Below are positions 25,303 to 38,018 of a stretch of 49,636 bases of DNA, one piece after another. This DNA is from Alphaproteobacteria bacterium. GTDB lineage: Bacteria; Pseudomonadota; Alphaproteobacteria; Rhizobiales; Aestuariivirgaceae. Under the pieces are notes generated by a model. It was given only the letters and a program-made list of their open reading frames with translations, did no database searches and was not told the DNA's origin. The stretch is taken from assembly GCA_024642465.1 (NCBI GenBank), contig JAHEBA010000014.1, forward strand, positions 1 to 49,636, given 5' to 3'. The translations under genes and the position numbers were made by a program. Each line of letters starts with the position of its first letter. Positions within the stretch are counted from its first letter, which is position 1.

Positions 25303-26118
25303 TTATTTTCCATGGCCGGCGACATGGTCGCCGTCGCGGGTGAGGTAGTATGCGGCAAGGATGGGCAGGAAGGTGACCAGTACGACGACCATCGCGACCA
25401 CGTTGGTGACAGGGCGCTGTCGCGGCCGCACCAGTTCTTCCAGCATCCAGATCGGCAACGTTGCCTGCTGGCCCGCGGTGAAGGTGGTGACGATCACCTC
25501 GTCGAAGGACAGCGCGAAAGCCAGCATGCCGCCTGCCAGCAGGGCCGTGCCGATATTGGGCAGGATCACGTACCTGAACGTCTGGAAGCCGTCGGCGCCG
25601 AGGTCCATTGAGGCCTCGATGAGGGAACCGGAGGTTCGCCGGAACCGGGCAACGGCATTGTTGTAGACGACGACGATGCAGAAGGTCGCGTGGCCAAGCA
25701 CGATGGTCCAGAACGAAAACGGCATGTCGGCGAGATTGAACGCCGAGCGCAGGGCAATGCCCGTGATGATGCCGGGCAGGGCGATGGGCAGGATCACCAG
25801 CAGCGAGATCGTCTCGTGGCCGAAGAACTTCCAGCGTGACACTGCAGCGGCGCATAGCGTGCCGAGCACGATTGCGATCAGCGTGGCAATGCCAGCGACG
25901 CGAACGGAAAGCCACAGCGCTTCCCACACGTCCGGCCGGTTCCAGGTCACGCCCAGCCACTTGATGGTGAAGCCCGGCGGCGGCCACTGGTAGCTCTTGT
26001 CTTCTGTTGTGAAGGCGTAGACGAAGATCAGCAGGATCGGCAGGTGCAGGAATGCGAGCCCCGCTGCAGCGGCGATCTTGAGCGCCAGAGGCGAACGGTT
26101 GGACCGGTCAGAGCGCAT
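25303..26118 (-). CDS. Polyamine-type ABC transporter permease (PotC/PotI/YdcV-like)
   Basis: 271 residues, six membrane helices. The EAA loop reads [20 protein letters not shown], which docks on the ATPase. It overlaps the partner permease by 11 bases and precedes patD. It forms the heterodimeric membrane channel of the importer. Confidence 0.9.
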   Translation of the reverse strand: MRSDRSNRSPLALKIAAAAGLAFLHLPILLIFVYAFTTEDKSYQWPPPGFTIKWLGVTWNRPDVWEALWLSVRVAGIATLIAIVLGTLCAAAVSRWKFFGHETISLLVILPIALPGIITGIALRSAFNLADMPFSFWTIVLGHATFCIVVVYNNAVARFRRTSGSLIEASMDLGADGFQTFRYVILPNIGTALLAGGMLAFALSFDEVIVTTFTAGQQATLPIWMLEELVRPRQRPVTNVVAMVVVLVTFLPILAAYYLTRDGDHVAGHGK

Positions 26119-27055
26119 TGAAGGCCCCCAGCCGCTTTGCTCCCCACAGGTAGAAGCCCATGATCACCACGGGCACCACCGTGAAGGCCGCGGCCAGCGG
26201 AATGTTGCCGGCCGTGCCCTGGTGCGCATAGACCGCCTGTCCGATGAACAGCCGCGACGAGCCTATGATCTGCGGAATGATGTAGTCGCCCAGCGTCAGC
26301 GAGAAGGTGAAGATGGAGCCGGCAACCACGCCCGGCATCGCCAGCGGCAACAGCACGTTCCTGAAGGTCTGGGCCGGCGTGGCACCAAGGTCGGCAGAGG
26401 CCTCCACCAGATTGCCCGGCACGCGTTCGAGCGCGGCCTGGACGGGCAGGATCATGAACGGCAGCCAGACATACAGGAATACCAGGAAAGTCCCCGTGTA
26501 GCTGACCGATAGCGAGTTTCCGCCGATGACGGGTGCACTGAGATAGGCTTCAAGGAGCCACGTCAGGTGCAGCTTCTCGAAAACCCAGTTGAGGATGCCT
26601 TCCTTGGCGAGGATCAGCTTCCAGGCATAGACCTTTACGAGGTAGCTCGACCACAGCGGCAGCATGATGCCCAGATAGAACAGCGCCTTCCACCGCCCCC
26701 TTGCGTAGCGGGCGGCATAGTAGGCAACCGGAAACGCCACGATGGCCGCGGCAATCGTCACTGCCGCCGCCATCAGCACGGTCCGGGCGATGATGTCGAG
26801 GTTGGCGGGGTTCAAGAGCTCGCGATAGGTCTTGAGCGTCAGTTCGTACTTTACGAGGCCCGAGAACTCGTCGATCGAGAAGAAGCTCTGGGCCAGCAGG
26901 GCGAACAGTGAGCCAAGGTATATGATGCCGAGCCACAAGAGCGGTGGGATCAGCAGCAGCGCCAGCAGCACTTTCGGATTGCGCCAGAACAGGTCCGCGG
27001 CAGTTCCCGCCGCGCCGCCGCGCCCGGGCAGTATGGCGGTCTGCGGCACGCTCAT
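26108..27055 (-). CDS. Polyamine-type ABC transporter permease (PotB/PotH/YdcU-like)
   Basis: 315 residues with six membrane helices and the EAA loop [34 protein letters not shown] is typical of PotB/PotH. It starts inside the end of the ATPase gene (ATGA) and overlaps the second permease. Confidence 0.9.
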   Translation of the reverse strand: MSVPQTAILPGRGGAAGTAADLFWRNPKVLLALLLIPPLLWLGIIYLGSLFALLAQSFFSIDEFSGLVKYELTLKTYRELLNPANLDIIARTVLMAAAVTIAAAIVAFPVAYYAARYARGRWKALFYLGIMLPLWSSYLVKVYAWKLILAKEGILNWVFEKLHLTWLLEAYLSAPVIGGNSLSVSYTGTFLVFLYVWLPFMILPVQAALERVPGNLVEASADLGATPAQTFRNVLLPLAMPGVVAGSIFTFSLTLGDYIIPQIIGSSRLFIGQAVYAHQGTAGNIPLAAAFTVVPVVIMGFYLWGAKRLGAFNAL

Positions 27056-28029
27056 TCGCCGTCCTCCATCAGATGGAGGTCGTCCGGGCTCCAGTCGATG
27101 CGAACGTTCGCGCCGTCGGCAGGCAAGTCATCTCCGGAGGCGGCCAGCATGTTGAGCCGCTGTCCACCGGCTTCGAGGCTGAGCCGTGTCTGTCCGCCAA
27201 GATAATTGCGCGACAGCACGCGGGCAGGACGGCCGTCGGACGATACCAGCCGGATCGCTTCCGGCCGCAGGCTGGCCCAGTTGCGGCTGCCGGAGAAGTC
27301 AGGGGGCAACACATTCGAGGCGCCGACGAAGTCTGCCACGAACCGCGAGCGCGGCCGCTGGTAGATGTCCTGCGGCGTGCCCACCTGCATGATGCGGCCG
27401 TCATTGAACACCGCCACCCGGTCGGCCATGGATAGCGCCTCGCCCTGGTCGTGGGTGACGAAGATGAAGGTGATGCCGAGCGAGCGTTGCAGGGCTTTCA
27501 GCTCTTCCTGCATCTGCTCGCGCAGTTTCAGGTCAAGCGCGCCAAGCGGCTCGTCGAGCAGCAGCACCTTCGGCTTGTTGACGAGCGCGCGGGCAAGCGC
27601 CACCCGTTGCCGCTGCCCGCCGGAGAGCTGGCTCGGACGCCGGTCTCCATAACCCGGCAGCCGCACCAGTTCGAGCGCGGTTTCTGCTTCCTGCAGTCTT
27701 TCCCGCTTGCCAACGCCGCGGATCATCAGGCCGTAGGCCACGTTGTCCAGGACCGACAGATGGGGGAACAGGGCATAGTCCTGGAACACGGTATTGACGT
27801 TGCGCCGGTAGGGCGGCACGCCCTCCGCCGTCTGCCCGAAGATCTCGATGTGGCCCGCCGTCGGCTGTTCGAACCCGGCAATCAGGCGCAGGCAGGTGGT
27901 CTTGCCGGAACCTGACGGCCCCAGCATGGCAAAGAACTCGCCCTCGGCCACGTCGAGATCGACCTCGTCGACGGCACGTACGTTTCCAAAGTGCCGGGAG
28001 ACCCTGGAGAAGAGAACAGCGGTTTGCAT
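27052..28029 (-). CDS. Polyamine-type ABC transporter ATP-binding protein (PotA/PotG/YdcT-like)
   Basis: 325 residues. Walker A G-P-S-G-S-G-K-T-T, signature L-S-G-G-Q-R-Q-R-V, Walker [13 protein letters not shown] and switch His in F-V-T-H-D-Q are intact; a TOBE regulatory domain follows residue 235. ATG 28027-28029 gives the usual N-terminus; the frame stays open to 28158 but crosses the stem-loop behind the binding-protein gene. It energises the importer. Confidence 0.92.
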   Translation of the reverse strand: MQTAVLFSRVSRHFGNVRAVDEVDLDVAEGEFFAMLGPSGSGKTTCLRLIAGFEQPTAGHIEIFGQTAEGVPPYRRNVNTVFQDYALFPHLSVLDNVAYGLMIRGVGKRERLQEAETALELVRLPGYGDRRPSQLSGGQRQRVALARALVNKPKVLLLDEPLGALDLKLREQMQEELKALQRSLGITFIFVTHDQGEALSMADRVAVFNDGRIMQVGTPQDIYQRPRSRFVADFVGASNVLPPDFSGSRNWASLRPEAIRLVSSDGRPARVLSRNYLGGQTRLSLEAGGQRLNMLAASGDDLPADGANVRIDWSPDDLHLMEDGE

Positions 28030-28048
28030 GATCAAGCCTGGATGTGGA

Positions 28049-28070
28049 CCCGCCGGCGCCAACCGGCGGG
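28049..28070 (-). promoter_or_regulatory. Intercistronic stem-loop between potF-like and potG-like genes
   Basis: CCCGCCGG (28049-28056) pairs perfectly with CCGGCGGG (28063-28070) around CGCCAA. It lies between the binding-protein stop and the ATPase start and has no T-run, suggesting message stabilisation or partial attenuation. Confidence 0.6.
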
Positions 28071-28100
28071 CCTGTCGTTTGCCTTCAGGCGGAGCCGGTA

Positions 28101-29261
28101 TCAGCGCCCGCCGATCACGCCGATATAGTCCGAAACCCAGCGGTAATAGGGCACGCATTCACCCTGGCTGGCGCACTTCGATACCGGCGTCGTCCAGAAC
28201 TTGATCTTGTCGAAGTCCGACAGGCCGTTCTTGGCACAGCCTTCGGCATTCTGCATGCCGCGTCCGTCCGTGCAGGCCGCTGGTACGCTGGGCACGGCGC
28301 CGAACCAGACCGACAGGTCGCTCTGCAGGTTCGACGACAGCGTGTGCTCCATCCACATGTAGGCGCAGTTCGGGTTCGCCGCCTCGGCGTGCATCATCGT
28401 CGTGTCGGCCCAACCGGTTGCACCTTCCTGCGGAATGGTCGAGGCGATCGGCTGGTTGTCGCCCTGCATGAGGTTGACCTGGAACGGCCACGAGCCAGAC
28501 GCCACCACGCCTTCGTTCTTGAAGTCGTCGATCTGGATGAACGCATCGTGCCAGTAGCGCGACACGATCTGGCGCTGGGCGCGCAGCAGGTCCAGGGCAG
28601 CCTTGTACTGGTCCTCGTTCAGCTCGTAGGGGTTCTTGATGCCAAGCTCAGGCTTGTGGAACATCAGGTAATTTGCGGCATCGGCCACATGGATCGGGCC
28701 GTCATAAGCCTGCACCCGGCCCTTGTTCGACTTGCCGTCGGGCAAGTCCATTTCCTCGAACACCACGTTCCAGCTGGCCGGCGGTTCCTTGAACACGTTG
28801 GTGTTGTACATCAGCACGTTGGGGCCCCACATGTACGGCACGCCATAGTGCACGCCGTCGACCGTGTGCCACGGTGCGTTCTGCAGGCGCTCGTCCACCG
28901 TCGACCAGCTCGGCACCAGATCGACATTGACGGGCTGCACGCGCTTGCCGGCGATCAGGCGAAGCGAAGCGTCGCCGGACGCCGTCACCAGGTCGAAGCC
29001 GCCTTCGTTCATGAGCGCAACCATTTCGTCCGAAGTGTTGGCAGTCTTGACCTGCACCTTGCAACCGGTCTTTTCCTCGAACTTTGTCACCCAGTCGAAT
29101 GTCTTGTCGGTCTCGCCGCGTTCGATGTAGCCGGGCCAGGCAACGATATTGACCTGACCTTCGCCAGGTCCGACAGCCGTCAGCATTTCGGCCGCAGCGG
29201 CCTGTCCGGTCAGCGAGAGTGCAATGGCGATGGCAGTGCTGCACTTGAGAAGGGTCTTCAT
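28101..29261 (-). CDS. Polyamine-type periplasmic binding protein (PotD/PotF/YdcS-like)
   Basis: 386 residues with signal peptide (M-K-T-L-L-K-C-S-T..., cleavage after ...Q-A-A-A-A). The mature region has V-N-I-V-A-W-P-G-Y-I-E-R-G and F-E-E-K-T-G-C-K-V-Q-V, as in YdcS-like proteins, which are longer than PotD. GAGGA lies 9 bases before the ATG. First gene of the operon; polyamine (putrescine) is favoured by the linked patD. Four cysteines near the C-terminus (A-C-T-D-G, G-C-A-K, K-C-A-S, E-C-V-P) could form disulfides. Confidence 0.88.
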   Translation of the reverse strand: MKTLLKCSTAIAIALSLTGQAAAAEMLTAVGPGEGQVNIVAWPGYIERGETDKTFDWVTKFEEKTGCKVQVKTANTSDEMVALMNEGGFDLVTASGDASLRLIAGKRVQPVNVDLVPSWSTVDERLQNAPWHTVDGVHYGVPYMWGPNVLMYNTNVFKEPPASWNVVFEEMDLPDGKSNKGRVQAYDGPIHVADAANYLMFHKPELGIKNPYELNEDQYKAALDLLRAQRQIVSRYWHDAFIQIDDFKNEGVVASGSWPFQVNLMQGDNQPIASTIPQEGATGWADTTMMHAEAANPNCAYMWMEHTLSSNLQSDLSVWFGAVPSVPAACTDGRGMQNAEGCAKNGLSDFDKIKFWTTPVSKCASQGECVPYYRWVSDYIGVIGGR

Positions 29262-29371
29262 GAGATCGGTCCTCACAGAATTACGGCCAGTCCTCTGATC
29301 TGGCGACAGCAGCATCGTTGCGCCGATCTCACGCGGCGACAAGAGAATTTGTGTGGCTGGTGAAGAGCCGT

Positions 29372-30274
29372 TCACACCAACTGGAAGGCGTTCTGGAGGA
29401 CGTCAGTCTTCAGCAGGTCCTTAAGCAGCGGATTGGGAAAGCGCCTGAGCTGGGTGACGGCATAGAACGTTTCCTGCAGGCCGGGCAGTTTGCTCGCTTC
29501 CTGCAACGCCCCGCTTGCCAGTTCGTCGTTGACGACAATCGGCGGCACCACGGCGAGGCCCACATCTTCGCGTGCCATCAGGCGAAGCATGGCCATGTCA
29601 TCGACTTCCGCAGCGATCCTGGGCCGCACGCCCAGCCTGTCGGCAAGTGCATCGAAGCCGGTCCTGATGCCGCTCTCCATGCTCGGCAGGATGATCGGGT
29701 GGTCCACCAGCAACGTCTTCACATCCTGCGTATCCCCGATCCGCTGCGGCGTCCCCACGAGGCTCACCTGCTGGTCGCCCAGCTTGTGGGATATCCACAG
29801 TGTGGCCGCGTCGCGCGGGGGCACCTGGTTGATGAGGGCCACGTCCAGACGCAAGGCCTCGAGTTCGCGAAGCAGGTCGGCAAGCCCGCCTGACCGCAGG
29901 ATCACTTCAACGTCTGGCCTCGACAGCACCGGGCGCAGGAAACCAAGCTGGAAGTTGCGCGACAGGGTGGCAAGCGCGCCGACCCGGATGACCCGGCGCA
30001 CCGTGCCGGATCGCTCTGACAGGGTGCCGAGCAGCTCGTCACCGGTGGCGAATATGGTGTCTGCGTGATCCAGCGCGACCCTGCCGGCCTCGGTCAGCAC
30101 CAGCTGCTTGCCGCGCCGTTCGAACAGGTCGTGACCCAGCTGCTGCTCCAGCTTGCGGATCTGGATCGACAGGGCCGACTGCGACACGTTGAGGTTTTCC
30201 GCCGCCCGCGTCAGGTTGCCTTCGTGGGCGACGGCCCAGAAGTAACGCAGGTGATTGTAGTTCAGCTGAGCCAT
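29372..30274 (-). CDS. LysR-family regulator, NhaR-like, divergent from dabBA
   Basis: 300 residues. N-Y-N-H-L-R-Y-F-W-A-V-A-H-E-G-N-L-T-R-A-A-E-N-L-style N-terminus followed by S-Q-S-A-L-S-I-Q-I-R-K-L-E is the LysR helix-turn-helix; the N-Y-N-H-L-x-Y-F-W opening is shared with NhaR, the sodium/pH-responsive activator. The C-terminal part is the two-lobed effector domain. It is divergent from the dab operon, as LysR genes often are beside DAB pumps, and a perfect palindrome lies 3 bases upstream of its ATG. It probably activates dabBA under low inorganic carbon or an ionic signal and represses itself (inference). No ribosome site of normal strength is seen. Confidence 0.85.
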   Translation of the reverse strand: MAQLNYNHLRYFWAVAHEGNLTRAAENLNVSQSALSIQIRKLEQQLGHDLFERRGKQLVLTEAGRVALDHADTIFATGDELLGTLSERSGTVRRVIRVGALATLSRNFQLGFLRPVLSRPDVEVILRSGGLADLLRELEALRLDVALINQVPPRDAATLWISHKLGDQQVSLVGTPQRIGDTQDVKTLLVDHPIILPSMESGIRTGFDALADRLGVRPRIAAEVDDMAMLRLMAREDVGLAVVPPIVVNDELASGALQEASKLPGLQETFYAVTQLRRFPNPLLKDLLKTDVLQNAFQLV

Positions 30275-30277
30275 TCG

Positions 30278-30300
30278 ATCGTTCTATTTTATAGAACGAT
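30278..30300. promoter_or_regulatory. Perfect 23-base palindrome at the lysR-dabB divergent promoter
   Basis: Arms ATCGTTCTAT (30278-30287) and ATAGAACGAT (30291-30300) are exact inverted repeats around TTT. The inner part fits the T-N11-A LysR box. It occupies the lysR ribosome-site position and is about 80 bases upstream of dabB, so binding would shut off lysR while the dabB promoter stays reachable. Confidence 0.75.
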
Positions 30301-30379
30301 AAAGCACAAACAATGAATTTAGTAAACTACGATTCGCCTGCTATCTGCCTGCCCATCAACCGTCGAAGTGGAGATGGAC

Positions 30380-31945
30380 ATGCAGAACACCTTTCCCCTG
30401 ATTGCGTTCTCGGGCCCGGCTGCCTTGGTGGTGGCGTTTGCCGTCAGCCGCTTCGATGCCGGACAGCGGCCCGTCATCGCGAAGCTCGCGGCAACGCTTG
30501 CCAGCATTGTTGCACTGGTTGCGGGCGCTGCTTCGTGCGCATTTCTCGCCATGCACGGTGCACAGTCATGGGCGTTGGGCGAAGGGACGCTGCAGGTGCT
30601 CGGCGCAAGGCTGGATACGGTCTCGGCCGTCATGCTGATGCTGGTGTCTTTCATCGGCGCCGTGGTGATCCGCTACGTCGCCACCTACCTCGACGGCGAG
30701 GCCCGGCAGGGCGCATTTACCGGTTGGCTGTGCCTGACGCTGGCGGCGGTGCTGGTGCTGGTGGCCGCTGGCAACCTGCTGCTGCTGACTTTGGCCTGGA
30801 TGGCCATGAGCCTGTGCCTCCACAAGCTGCTGCTGTTCTATCCTGACCGGGTACAGGCGGTGCGGGCCGCGCGAAAGAAGTTCATCATTGCACGGGTCGG
30901 CGATGCAGCCCTGATTGGCGCGGCGGGCGTGCTGTTTGCCGGATATGGCACCATCGACATCGCTGCCATACTCGAAGCTGCGCGCAACGGAACCGCTCCG
31001 GCAGGAGCGAGTCTGGCTGCCGCCCTGATCGCACTGGCTGCCATCCTCAAGTCGGCACAGTTTCCGGCGCACGGCTGGCTCACCGAAGTGATGGAGGCGC
31101 CGACGCCGGTCTCGGCCCTTCTGCACGCAGGCGTCATCAATGCCGGCGGCTTCCTGCTGATCCGGTTCGCCGACGTGATGCTGCTGGCGCCGGGCGTACT
31201 GGCGGCGCTGGTGATGCTGGGCGGCTTTACCGCACTTCTGGGCGGGCTTGCGATGCTGGCCCAGCCTGCCGTGAAGACCTCGCTGGCTTGGTCGACGATC
31301 GCCCAGATGGGCTTCATGATCATGCAGTGCGGCCTGGCGCTGTTCCCGCTGGCGCTGCTGCACATCGTGGCGCACTCGCTGTACAAGGCGCACGCCTTCC
31401 TCGCCTCGGGCACCGCGGTCGAGAGCGTCGCAGCCTTGCGCCGGCCCGGCCCCATCGCCATTCCGGATGGCTGGGCAGTCGCGCGGGCCTTCGCGCTGGC
31501 GATTGCGATCTACACCGCCATCGCGCTGGCCTTCGGGATTGCCGCAAAGTCGCCCCAGGCGATCACGCTTGGCGCCATCCTGGTGTTCGGCGTCGCCTAC
31601 CTGCTGGCACAGGGGCTTGCAGATGCAGCACCGCGCGCATTGACCCGCCGCACGGCAATCTACGCCGTTACTGCCTCGGTAAGCTACTTTGCGCTGCACC
31701 GCGCAGCAGAGTGGATGACGGCCGGCACGCTGCCGCCGGCACCCGCACCCGGCTCGCTGGAGTGGACCCTGCTGGTGCTGTCGGTGCTCAGCTTCGGCAT
31801 GGTGGCCATCGCCCAGTCGATGTTCCCGCTGTGGGCCCATCACCCGGCTGCTGCGGGCCTGCGTGTCCACTTGTCCAACGGGCTCTACGCCAATGCCGTG
31901 TTCGACCGGCTGGTTGGCAACTGGTCCGTCCGCAACCCGTCCTGA
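30380..31945 (+). CDS. dabB: DabB, membrane subunit of the DAB inorganic carbon pump
   Basis: 521 residues, almost entirely hydrophobic, of the NADH-quinone oxidoreductase subunit L / MrpA antiporter family. [15 protein letters not shown] and [12 protein letters not shown] are the conserved proton-path segments. No other Nuo or Mrp genes are present; the next gene is dabA, so this is the DAB partner, thought to couple cation flow to CO2 hydration by DabA. Three in-frame starts (GTG 30368, ATG 30374, ATG 30380) exist; 30380 has GGAG 6 bases upstream. Confidence 0.92.
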   Translation: MQNTFPLIAFSGPAALVVAFAVSRFDAGQRPVIAKLAATLASIVALVAGAASCAFLAMHGAQSWALGEGTLQVLGARLDTVSAVMLMLVSFIGAVVIRYVATYLDGEARQGAFTGWLCLTLAAVLVLVAAGNLLLLTLAWMAMSLCLHKLLLFYPDRVQAVRAARKKFIIARVGDAALIGAAGVLFAGYGTIDIAAILEAARNGTAPAGASLAAALIALAAILKSAQFPAHGWLTEVMEAPTPVSALLHAGVINAGGFLLIRFADVMLLAPGVLAALVMLGGFTALLGGLAMLAQPAVKTSLAWSTIAQMGFMIMQCGLALFPLALLHIVAHSLYKAHAFLASGTAVESVAALRRPGPIAIPDGWAVARAFALAIAIYTAIALAFGIAAKSPQAITLGAILVFGVAYLLAQGLADAAPRALTRRTAIYAVTASVSYFALHRAAEWMTAGTLPPAPAPGSLEWTLLVLSVLSFGMVAIAQSMFPLWAHHPAAAGLRVHLSNGLYANAVFDRLVGNWSVRNPS

Positions 31946-31970
31946 TGCAGTCGAGAGAGGAGAAACACAA

Positions 31971-34400
31971 ATGACCAACGAGCGTGACATGACATCTGGT
32001 CTCCCGCGGCTGATGGATGCAGCAGACAAGGCTGCCCGGCAGATCCCGCCGCTGTGGCCGCTGGCCTCGCATGTGGCCGTGAACCCCTATCTCGGTCAGA
32101 CCTCTTCGACGCTGGCAGAGACCTCGGCCCTGCTTGCCCGCATCAGCGCAACGCCGGTGACCATGACGCGGCAATGGTATCTCGACCGCATCGGGAATGG
32201 AGAGATCGAGCCGCGCGATCTGGCCGGTGCGCTGTCTGCCTGTCCGTCTGCAGCAGGGCCGCAGACCATCGAGGAACTGGTTGCTGCCGCGTCGACACCG
32301 CGCCTGGCCATCGAGGCGTTGCCCACGGTGACTGATCTTGCAGCGGATGCCGATGGAACCGACTGGCCGGCTCTGGCTGCGGAGCGCATTGGCGCCTGGG
32401 CGGCTGGCTACTTCGACCAGGGCCAGGCCCTGTGGGCAGCCCCGCGCGAACGCTCGGCGTGGGCTGCATTCCGGGCTCACGCGACCCACGACCTGACGCC
32501 GGAAATTCTGGGGCTGAAGGGGTTCGCCCGGTTCGTGGCCGATGCCCCGGATACATCGTCTGTCGCCATTGCCCGGGCCGTGCAAACACTGGGCCTGGGC
32601 CAGGCAGCACTTGCGACCTATTTCCACCAGTTGCTGTTCTCACTTGGCGGCTGGGCCCAGTATGCCCGCTACCAGCTCTGGCAGGCGGAACTTGCAGGTG
32701 GCACCGACAGCACGATCATTGATCTTCTGGCGATCCGGCTGATCTGGGAGGAAGCGCTATTCTCGCAAGCCCACGACAAGCTCCTTGAAGCCTGGGAAAA
32801 GGCCCGCACCGCACATGAGGCGCCGGTCGCGCCAACGCAAGCCGACGTCATCGACGCAATCTTGCAGGAAGCGGCAGAACGGGCAGCCCAGCGGCGGCTT
32901 GCCGCAACGCTTGCCGGCCCAGCCGCGCCGGTAGGGGAGGACCGCCCTGCATTGCAGGCAGCCTTCTGCATCGACGTGCGCTCGGAGGTGTTCCGGCGGG
33001 CACTGGAATCGGTTGACCCATCTATCCGCACGCTTGGTTTCGCTGGCTTCTTCGGCGTGTTCGCCTCGCACCGGCGGTTTGCTTCCGATGTGCATGAGCA
33101 TCGGTTGCCGGTGCTGCTCAACCCGGCGGTATCGTCCTGCTCGGGCAGCGTGGCCCAGGAAAGCCTGGACCTGGCGGCACGCTACAAGGCCCGGGCCACG
33201 CGCGCCTGGGGCCGGTTCAAGCTGGCTGCGGTATCCTCCTTCGCCTTCGTGGAGGCGATGGGGCCGGTCTATGCCGGCAAGCTGGTGCGCGACGGCCTTG
33301 GCTTGCACCGCAACAAGGCCCCGATCGAACCCGCGCCACGCTTCGTGCCGGAGCTAGACCTGGCAACGAAGATCAGTTCCGCCGAGACCGTGTTGCGGGC
33401 CATGTCGCTGCCCGATGGCTTTGCGCGTATCGTCATGCTGGCCGGCCATGGCGCGAACGTGGTCAACAACCCGCACGCCAGCGGGCTGCACTGCGGCGCC
33501 TGTGGCGGCTACTCCGGCGAGGTGAATGCGCGCTTGCTGGCGCAGTTGCTGAACGAGCGGCAAGTACGTGACGGCCTCGTCCCGCGCGGTATCACGATCC
33601 CGGAAGACACGATGTTCGTGGCCGCGCTGCACGACACCACCACCGATGCCGTAACCCTCTATGACCAGGATGCCGGCACGCAGGCGCACCAGCAGGACCT
33701 GAGGCAGGTTCGCGGCTGGCTGGCGGCTGCCGGGAGGCTGGCGCGCGGCGAACGCGCCTTGCGGCTGCCGAGGGCAGGCAGCAAGGGGCAGGGCATTGGC
33801 CGGCGCTCGCGCGACTGGGCCGAGGTGCGGCCCGAATGGGCGCTGGCTGGATGCAAGGCCTTCATTGCCGCGCCGCGTGCACGTACCGGCGGACGCAGCC
33901 TCGAGGGCCGCGCCTTCCTGCACGATTATAACTGGCATCAGGACAGCGCGAACGGCTTCAAGGTGCTCGAGCTCATCATGACTGCCCCGGTGGTGGTCGC
34001 CAGCTGGATCAGTCTCCAGTACTACGGTTCGACCGTGGCGCCGCAGACCTTCGGCGGCGGCAACAAGCTGATGCATAATGTGGTTGGCGGTGTCGGCGTG
34101 CTGGAAGGCAATGGCGGACTGATGCGGGGCGGCCTGCCCTGGCAGTCGGTTCACGATGGCGAGAAATACGTGCATGAACCGATGCGGCTGTCGGTATGCA
34201 TCGAGGCGCCGCGTGAGGCCATGACCGACATCCTCAAGCGCCATCCAGGTGTACGCGAGCTGTTCGACAACAGGTGGCTTCACCTGTTTGCCATGGCTGA
34301 GGCGGGCGGGCTTGCCTGGCGGTATGACGGCAACCTATCCTGGAGCCGCTTCGACGTGGCGGAACAGGCGGCTGGCGCGAGTCAGAGGCAGGCTGCCTGA
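31971..34400 (+). CDS. dabA: DabA, carbonic-anhydrase-like subunit of the DAB inorganic carbon pump (DUF2309)
   Basis: 809 residues. The zinc/active-site residues of DabA are recognisable: Cys333 and Asp335 in F-C-I-D-V-R-S-E, His493 in A-G-H-G-A-N-V-V, and Cys508 in L-H-C-G-A-C-G-G. The spacing equals that of the characterised Halothiobacillus enzyme (Cys-x-Asp, then His and Cys 15 apart). It is proposed to hydrate CO2 to bicarbonate one-way in the cytosol, driven through DabB. GAGGAG lies 8 bases before ATG 31971. It is convergent with the urease operon, 15 bases away. No RuBisCO genes are in the window, so the bicarbonate may serve anaplerosis or pH rather than autotrophy. Confidence 0.94.
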   Translation: MTNERDMTSGLPRLMDAADKAARQIPPLWPLASHVAVNPYLGQTSSTLAETSALLARISATPVTMTRQWYLDRIGNGEIEPRDLAGALSACPSAAGPQTIEELVAAASTPRLAIEALPTVTDLAADADGTDWPALAAERIGAWAAGYFDQGQALWAAPRERSAWAAFRAHATHDLTPEILGLKGFARFVADAPDTSSVAIARAVQTLGLGQAALATYFHQLLFSLGGWAQYARYQLWQAELAGGTDSTIIDLLAIRLIWEEALFSQAHDKLLEAWEKARTAHEAPVAPTQADVIDAILQEAAERAAQRRLAATLAGPAAPVGEDRPALQAAFCIDVRSEVFRRALESVDPSIRTLGFAGFFGVFASHRRFASDVHEHRLPVLLNPAVSSCSGSVAQESLDLAARYKARATRAWGRFKLAAVSSFAFVEAMGPVYAGKLVRDGLGLHRNKAPIEPAPRFVPELDLATKISSAETVLRAMSLPDGFARIVMLAGHGANVVNNPHASGLHCGACGGYSGEVNARLLAQLLNERQVRDGLVPRGITIPEDTMFVAALHDTTTDAVTLYDQDAGTQAHQQDLRQVRGWLAAAGRLARGERALRLPRAGSKGQGIGRRSRDWAEVRPEWALAGCKAFIAAPRARTGGRSLEGRAFLHDYNWHQDSANGFKVLELIMTAPVVVASWISLQYYGSTVAPQTFGGGNKLMHNVVGGVGVLEGNGGLMRGGLPWQSVHDGEKYVHEPMRLSVCIEAPREAMTDILKRHPGVRELFDNRWLHLFAMAEAGGLAWRYDGNLSWSRFDVAEQAAGASQRQAA

Positions 34401-34415
34401 GCGGGCCTCACCGCC

Positions 34416-35066
34416 TCAAGTTGTCAGGACGCCCGCCATATAGGCCGTGGGCGCGCCGAGGCCGCCCTGCCTGGCCAGCGTTTCCACCACTTCGGTCACG
34501 CCCTCGACACGCTTGAGGTCGGTGAACAGGGTCGGGAGGCCCTGTCGCATCCGGGCCGCATCCGAGGCCATCACCTGAAGATCTGCTCCGACATGCGGTG
34601 CCAGGTCTGTCTTGTTGATGATCAGCAGATCGGAGCGGGTGATGCCCGGACCGCCCTTGCGGGGAATCTCCTCGCCCTGGCAGACGCTGATGACGTAGAT
34701 GGTCAGGTCCGCAAGCTCCGGCGAAAAGGTGGCGGCCAGATTGTCGCCACCGGACTCGATGAAAACGACGTCGAGGTGCGGATGACGGGCGTTCAGGTCC
34801 GCAATGGCTGCGAGATTGATCGAGGCGTCCTCGCGGATGGCGGTGTGCGGGCAGCCGCCGGTCTCGACACCTATGATGCGTTCTTCCGGCAGCGCCTGGA
34901 AGCGTGCCAGCATCATGGCGTCCTCGCGGGTGTAGATGTCGTTCGTTACGACACCGATGGAGAACTGGTCCCGCATGGCCTCGCACAGCCTGCGGGTGAG
35001 GGTGGTCTTGCCGGAGCCGACTGGTCCGCCGATGCCGATGCGCAGGGGTCCGTTTGACGATGTCAT
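34416..35066 (-). CDS. ureG: Urease accessory GTPase UreG
   Basis: 216 residues. P-loop [23 protein letters not shown] (nickel-binding C-P-H), F-I-E-S-G-G-D-N-L and N-K-T-D-L are all intact. It hydrolyses GTP to drive nickel insertion into urease with UreF/UreD. The start overlaps the ureF stop by ATGA. Last gene of the operon. Confidence 0.96.
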   Translation of the reverse strand: MTSSNGPLRIGIGGPVGSGKTTLTRRLCEAMRDQFSIGVVTNDIYTREDAMMLARFQALPEERIIGVETGGCPHTAIREDASINLAAIADLNARHPHLDVVFIESGGDNLAATFSPELADLTIYVISVCQGEEIPRKGGPGITRSDLLIINKTDLAPHVGADLQVMASDAARMRQGLPTLFTDLKRVEGVTEVVETLARQGGLGAPTAYMAGVLTT

Positions 35067-35752
35067 GATCTGAAGAGCCTTGTGTGCTGGGTTTCGTGTT
35101 TCATGGAGCAGATGTCTGCCATCAGGCAGTTGGTGCTGAGGCGGGACAGCGGCGTAAGCAGGGCCGCGTCTCGTGCATCGGCTATGGCCGCTTCCACGCC
35201 CGCCAGCAGCCGCTGGCCCTGGTTCTGGCCAAGCGGCACCAGCCGGATGGCGGCGGATACCAGGTTCGACACGGCCGCATGCAGCCAGGCGTGCAGCGCG
35301 GCGTGCTTGTCGATGCCGTGGCCTGCGGCGGTCACCGCGACGGCGACCGGGTAGGCCACCCCGGACCCCACCGCCTGACGCAGGGTTTCAAGCTGGGCGC
35401 ATGGCCACGCCTTCGCCGCGGCAGACATGAATGCTGTGCCTTGCGACAGGGTTTCCATGCGCAGTTCCGCTGTCGGCTGAAAGGCTGCGGCGAAGCCGGC
35501 AACGTCGAGAAGCGCGACATGCCGGTTCGCCGTGCCCGCATCATGGGCACGGGCGAAGATCACGGCATCCGACCACAGTGGACCTCCCGCCAGGCTGTCC
35601 TCTAGCCACCCGGCCATGCTGCGCTCGCAGACGACCAGGTGCGCCTCGATTGCTGCCTCAAGCCCCTGGCTGTAGCTGAAGGCGCCGACCGGAAACGACG
35701 GCGACAGCCAGGTCAGCAACCGGTAAAGCGCGGCGTCCGGCAGCGAAGTCAT
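35063..35752 (-). CDS. ureF: Urease accessory protein UreF
   Basis: 229 residues, mostly helical. [20 protein letters not shown] is the UreF hallmark near residue 13, and Q-N-Q-G-Q-R is conserved near 180. It bridges UreD and UreG in the activation complex. Overlaps ureE and ureG by ATGA. Confidence 0.94.
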   Translation of the reverse strand: MTSLPDAALYRLLTWLSPSFPVGAFSYSQGLEAAIEAHLVVCERSMAGWLEDSLAGGPLWSDAVIFARAHDAGTANRHVALLDVAGFAAAFQPTAELRMETLSQGTAFMSAAAKAWPCAQLETLRQAVGSGVAYPVAVAVTAAGHGIDKHAALHAWLHAAVSNLVSAAIRLVPLGQNQGQRLLAGVEAAIADARDAALLTPLSRLSTNCLMADICSMKHETQHTRLFRS

Positions 35753-36291
35753 GCCGCGTCCTCACTGCCATGGGGGTGATGACGACCGCCCTGATCATGG
35801 TCATGGTGGTGACCATGGCCGGGATGGTGTGCATGGTCATGGTGGTGATGGCTGGCATGGGTGTCGCCATAAGCACCGCCTTCCGGCGCGAACGGCTCGA
35901 CCACAAGTTCGGTTTCTGCACCCAGGCCGTGAAGCATTTGCTTGATGACATGGTCGCGGCGGATCAGGATGCGATCCTTGCCGATCTGGGCTTCGAGGTG
36001 CCGGTTGCCCAGGTGCCACGCAAGCACGAGCATGTGGTGGGTATCCCTCGCCCGCACCGACATCAGCGGCTCTGGCTCTGCGGCCACACGGACAATGCGT
36101 CCGTCCTCCAGCAACAGTCCGTCACCGTGCGCAAGCTGCGTTGCCTTTGGAAGGTCGAGCAGGAACGCCATTCCCTCGTCGGTTGTCAGCGCGATGCGTC
36201 TGCGATGGCGCTGATCCTTGTTGAGGGTGATGATACCGGCAACGGGACCGGACAGCCGCGCGGCGGGAACGTGTGCAGTGGCGCGTATCAT
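35749..36291 (-). CDS. ureE: Urease nickel metallochaperone UreE
   Basis: 180 residues. N-terminal peptide-binding domain with R-R-R-I-A-L, then the metal domain with H-L-G-N-R-H. The last 40 residues are extremely His-rich (H-H-H-H-D-H-A-H-H and repeats), a nickel-storing tail like that of Klebsiella UreE. Delivers Ni2+ to UreG. It begins 17 bases after ureC and overlaps ureF. Confidence 0.94.
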   Translation of the reverse strand: MIRATAHVPAARLSGPVAGIITLNKDQRHRRRIALTTDEGMAFLLDLPKATQLAHGDGLLLEDGRIVRVAAEPEPLMSVRARDTHHMLVLAWHLGNRHLEAQIGKDRILIRRDHVIKQMLHGLGAETELVVEPFAPEGGAYGDTHASHHHHDHAHHPGHGHHHDHDQGGRHHPHGSEDAA

Positions 36292-36308
36292 GAGTGAGTC
36301 CTTTCGCG

Positions 36309-38017
<1,709 letters not shown>

Positions 38018-38018
<1 letters not shown>

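Noticed and set aside
30380..31945. Reading dabB as an NADH dehydrogenase or Mrp antiporter subunit
   Set aside because: No other nuo or mrp genes are present and the next gene is dabA with all active-site residues.
34395..34430. Bidirectional terminator between dabA and ureG
   Set aside because: The TGAGCGG/CCGCCTCA symmetry has a bulge and overlaps coding ends; too weak to call.
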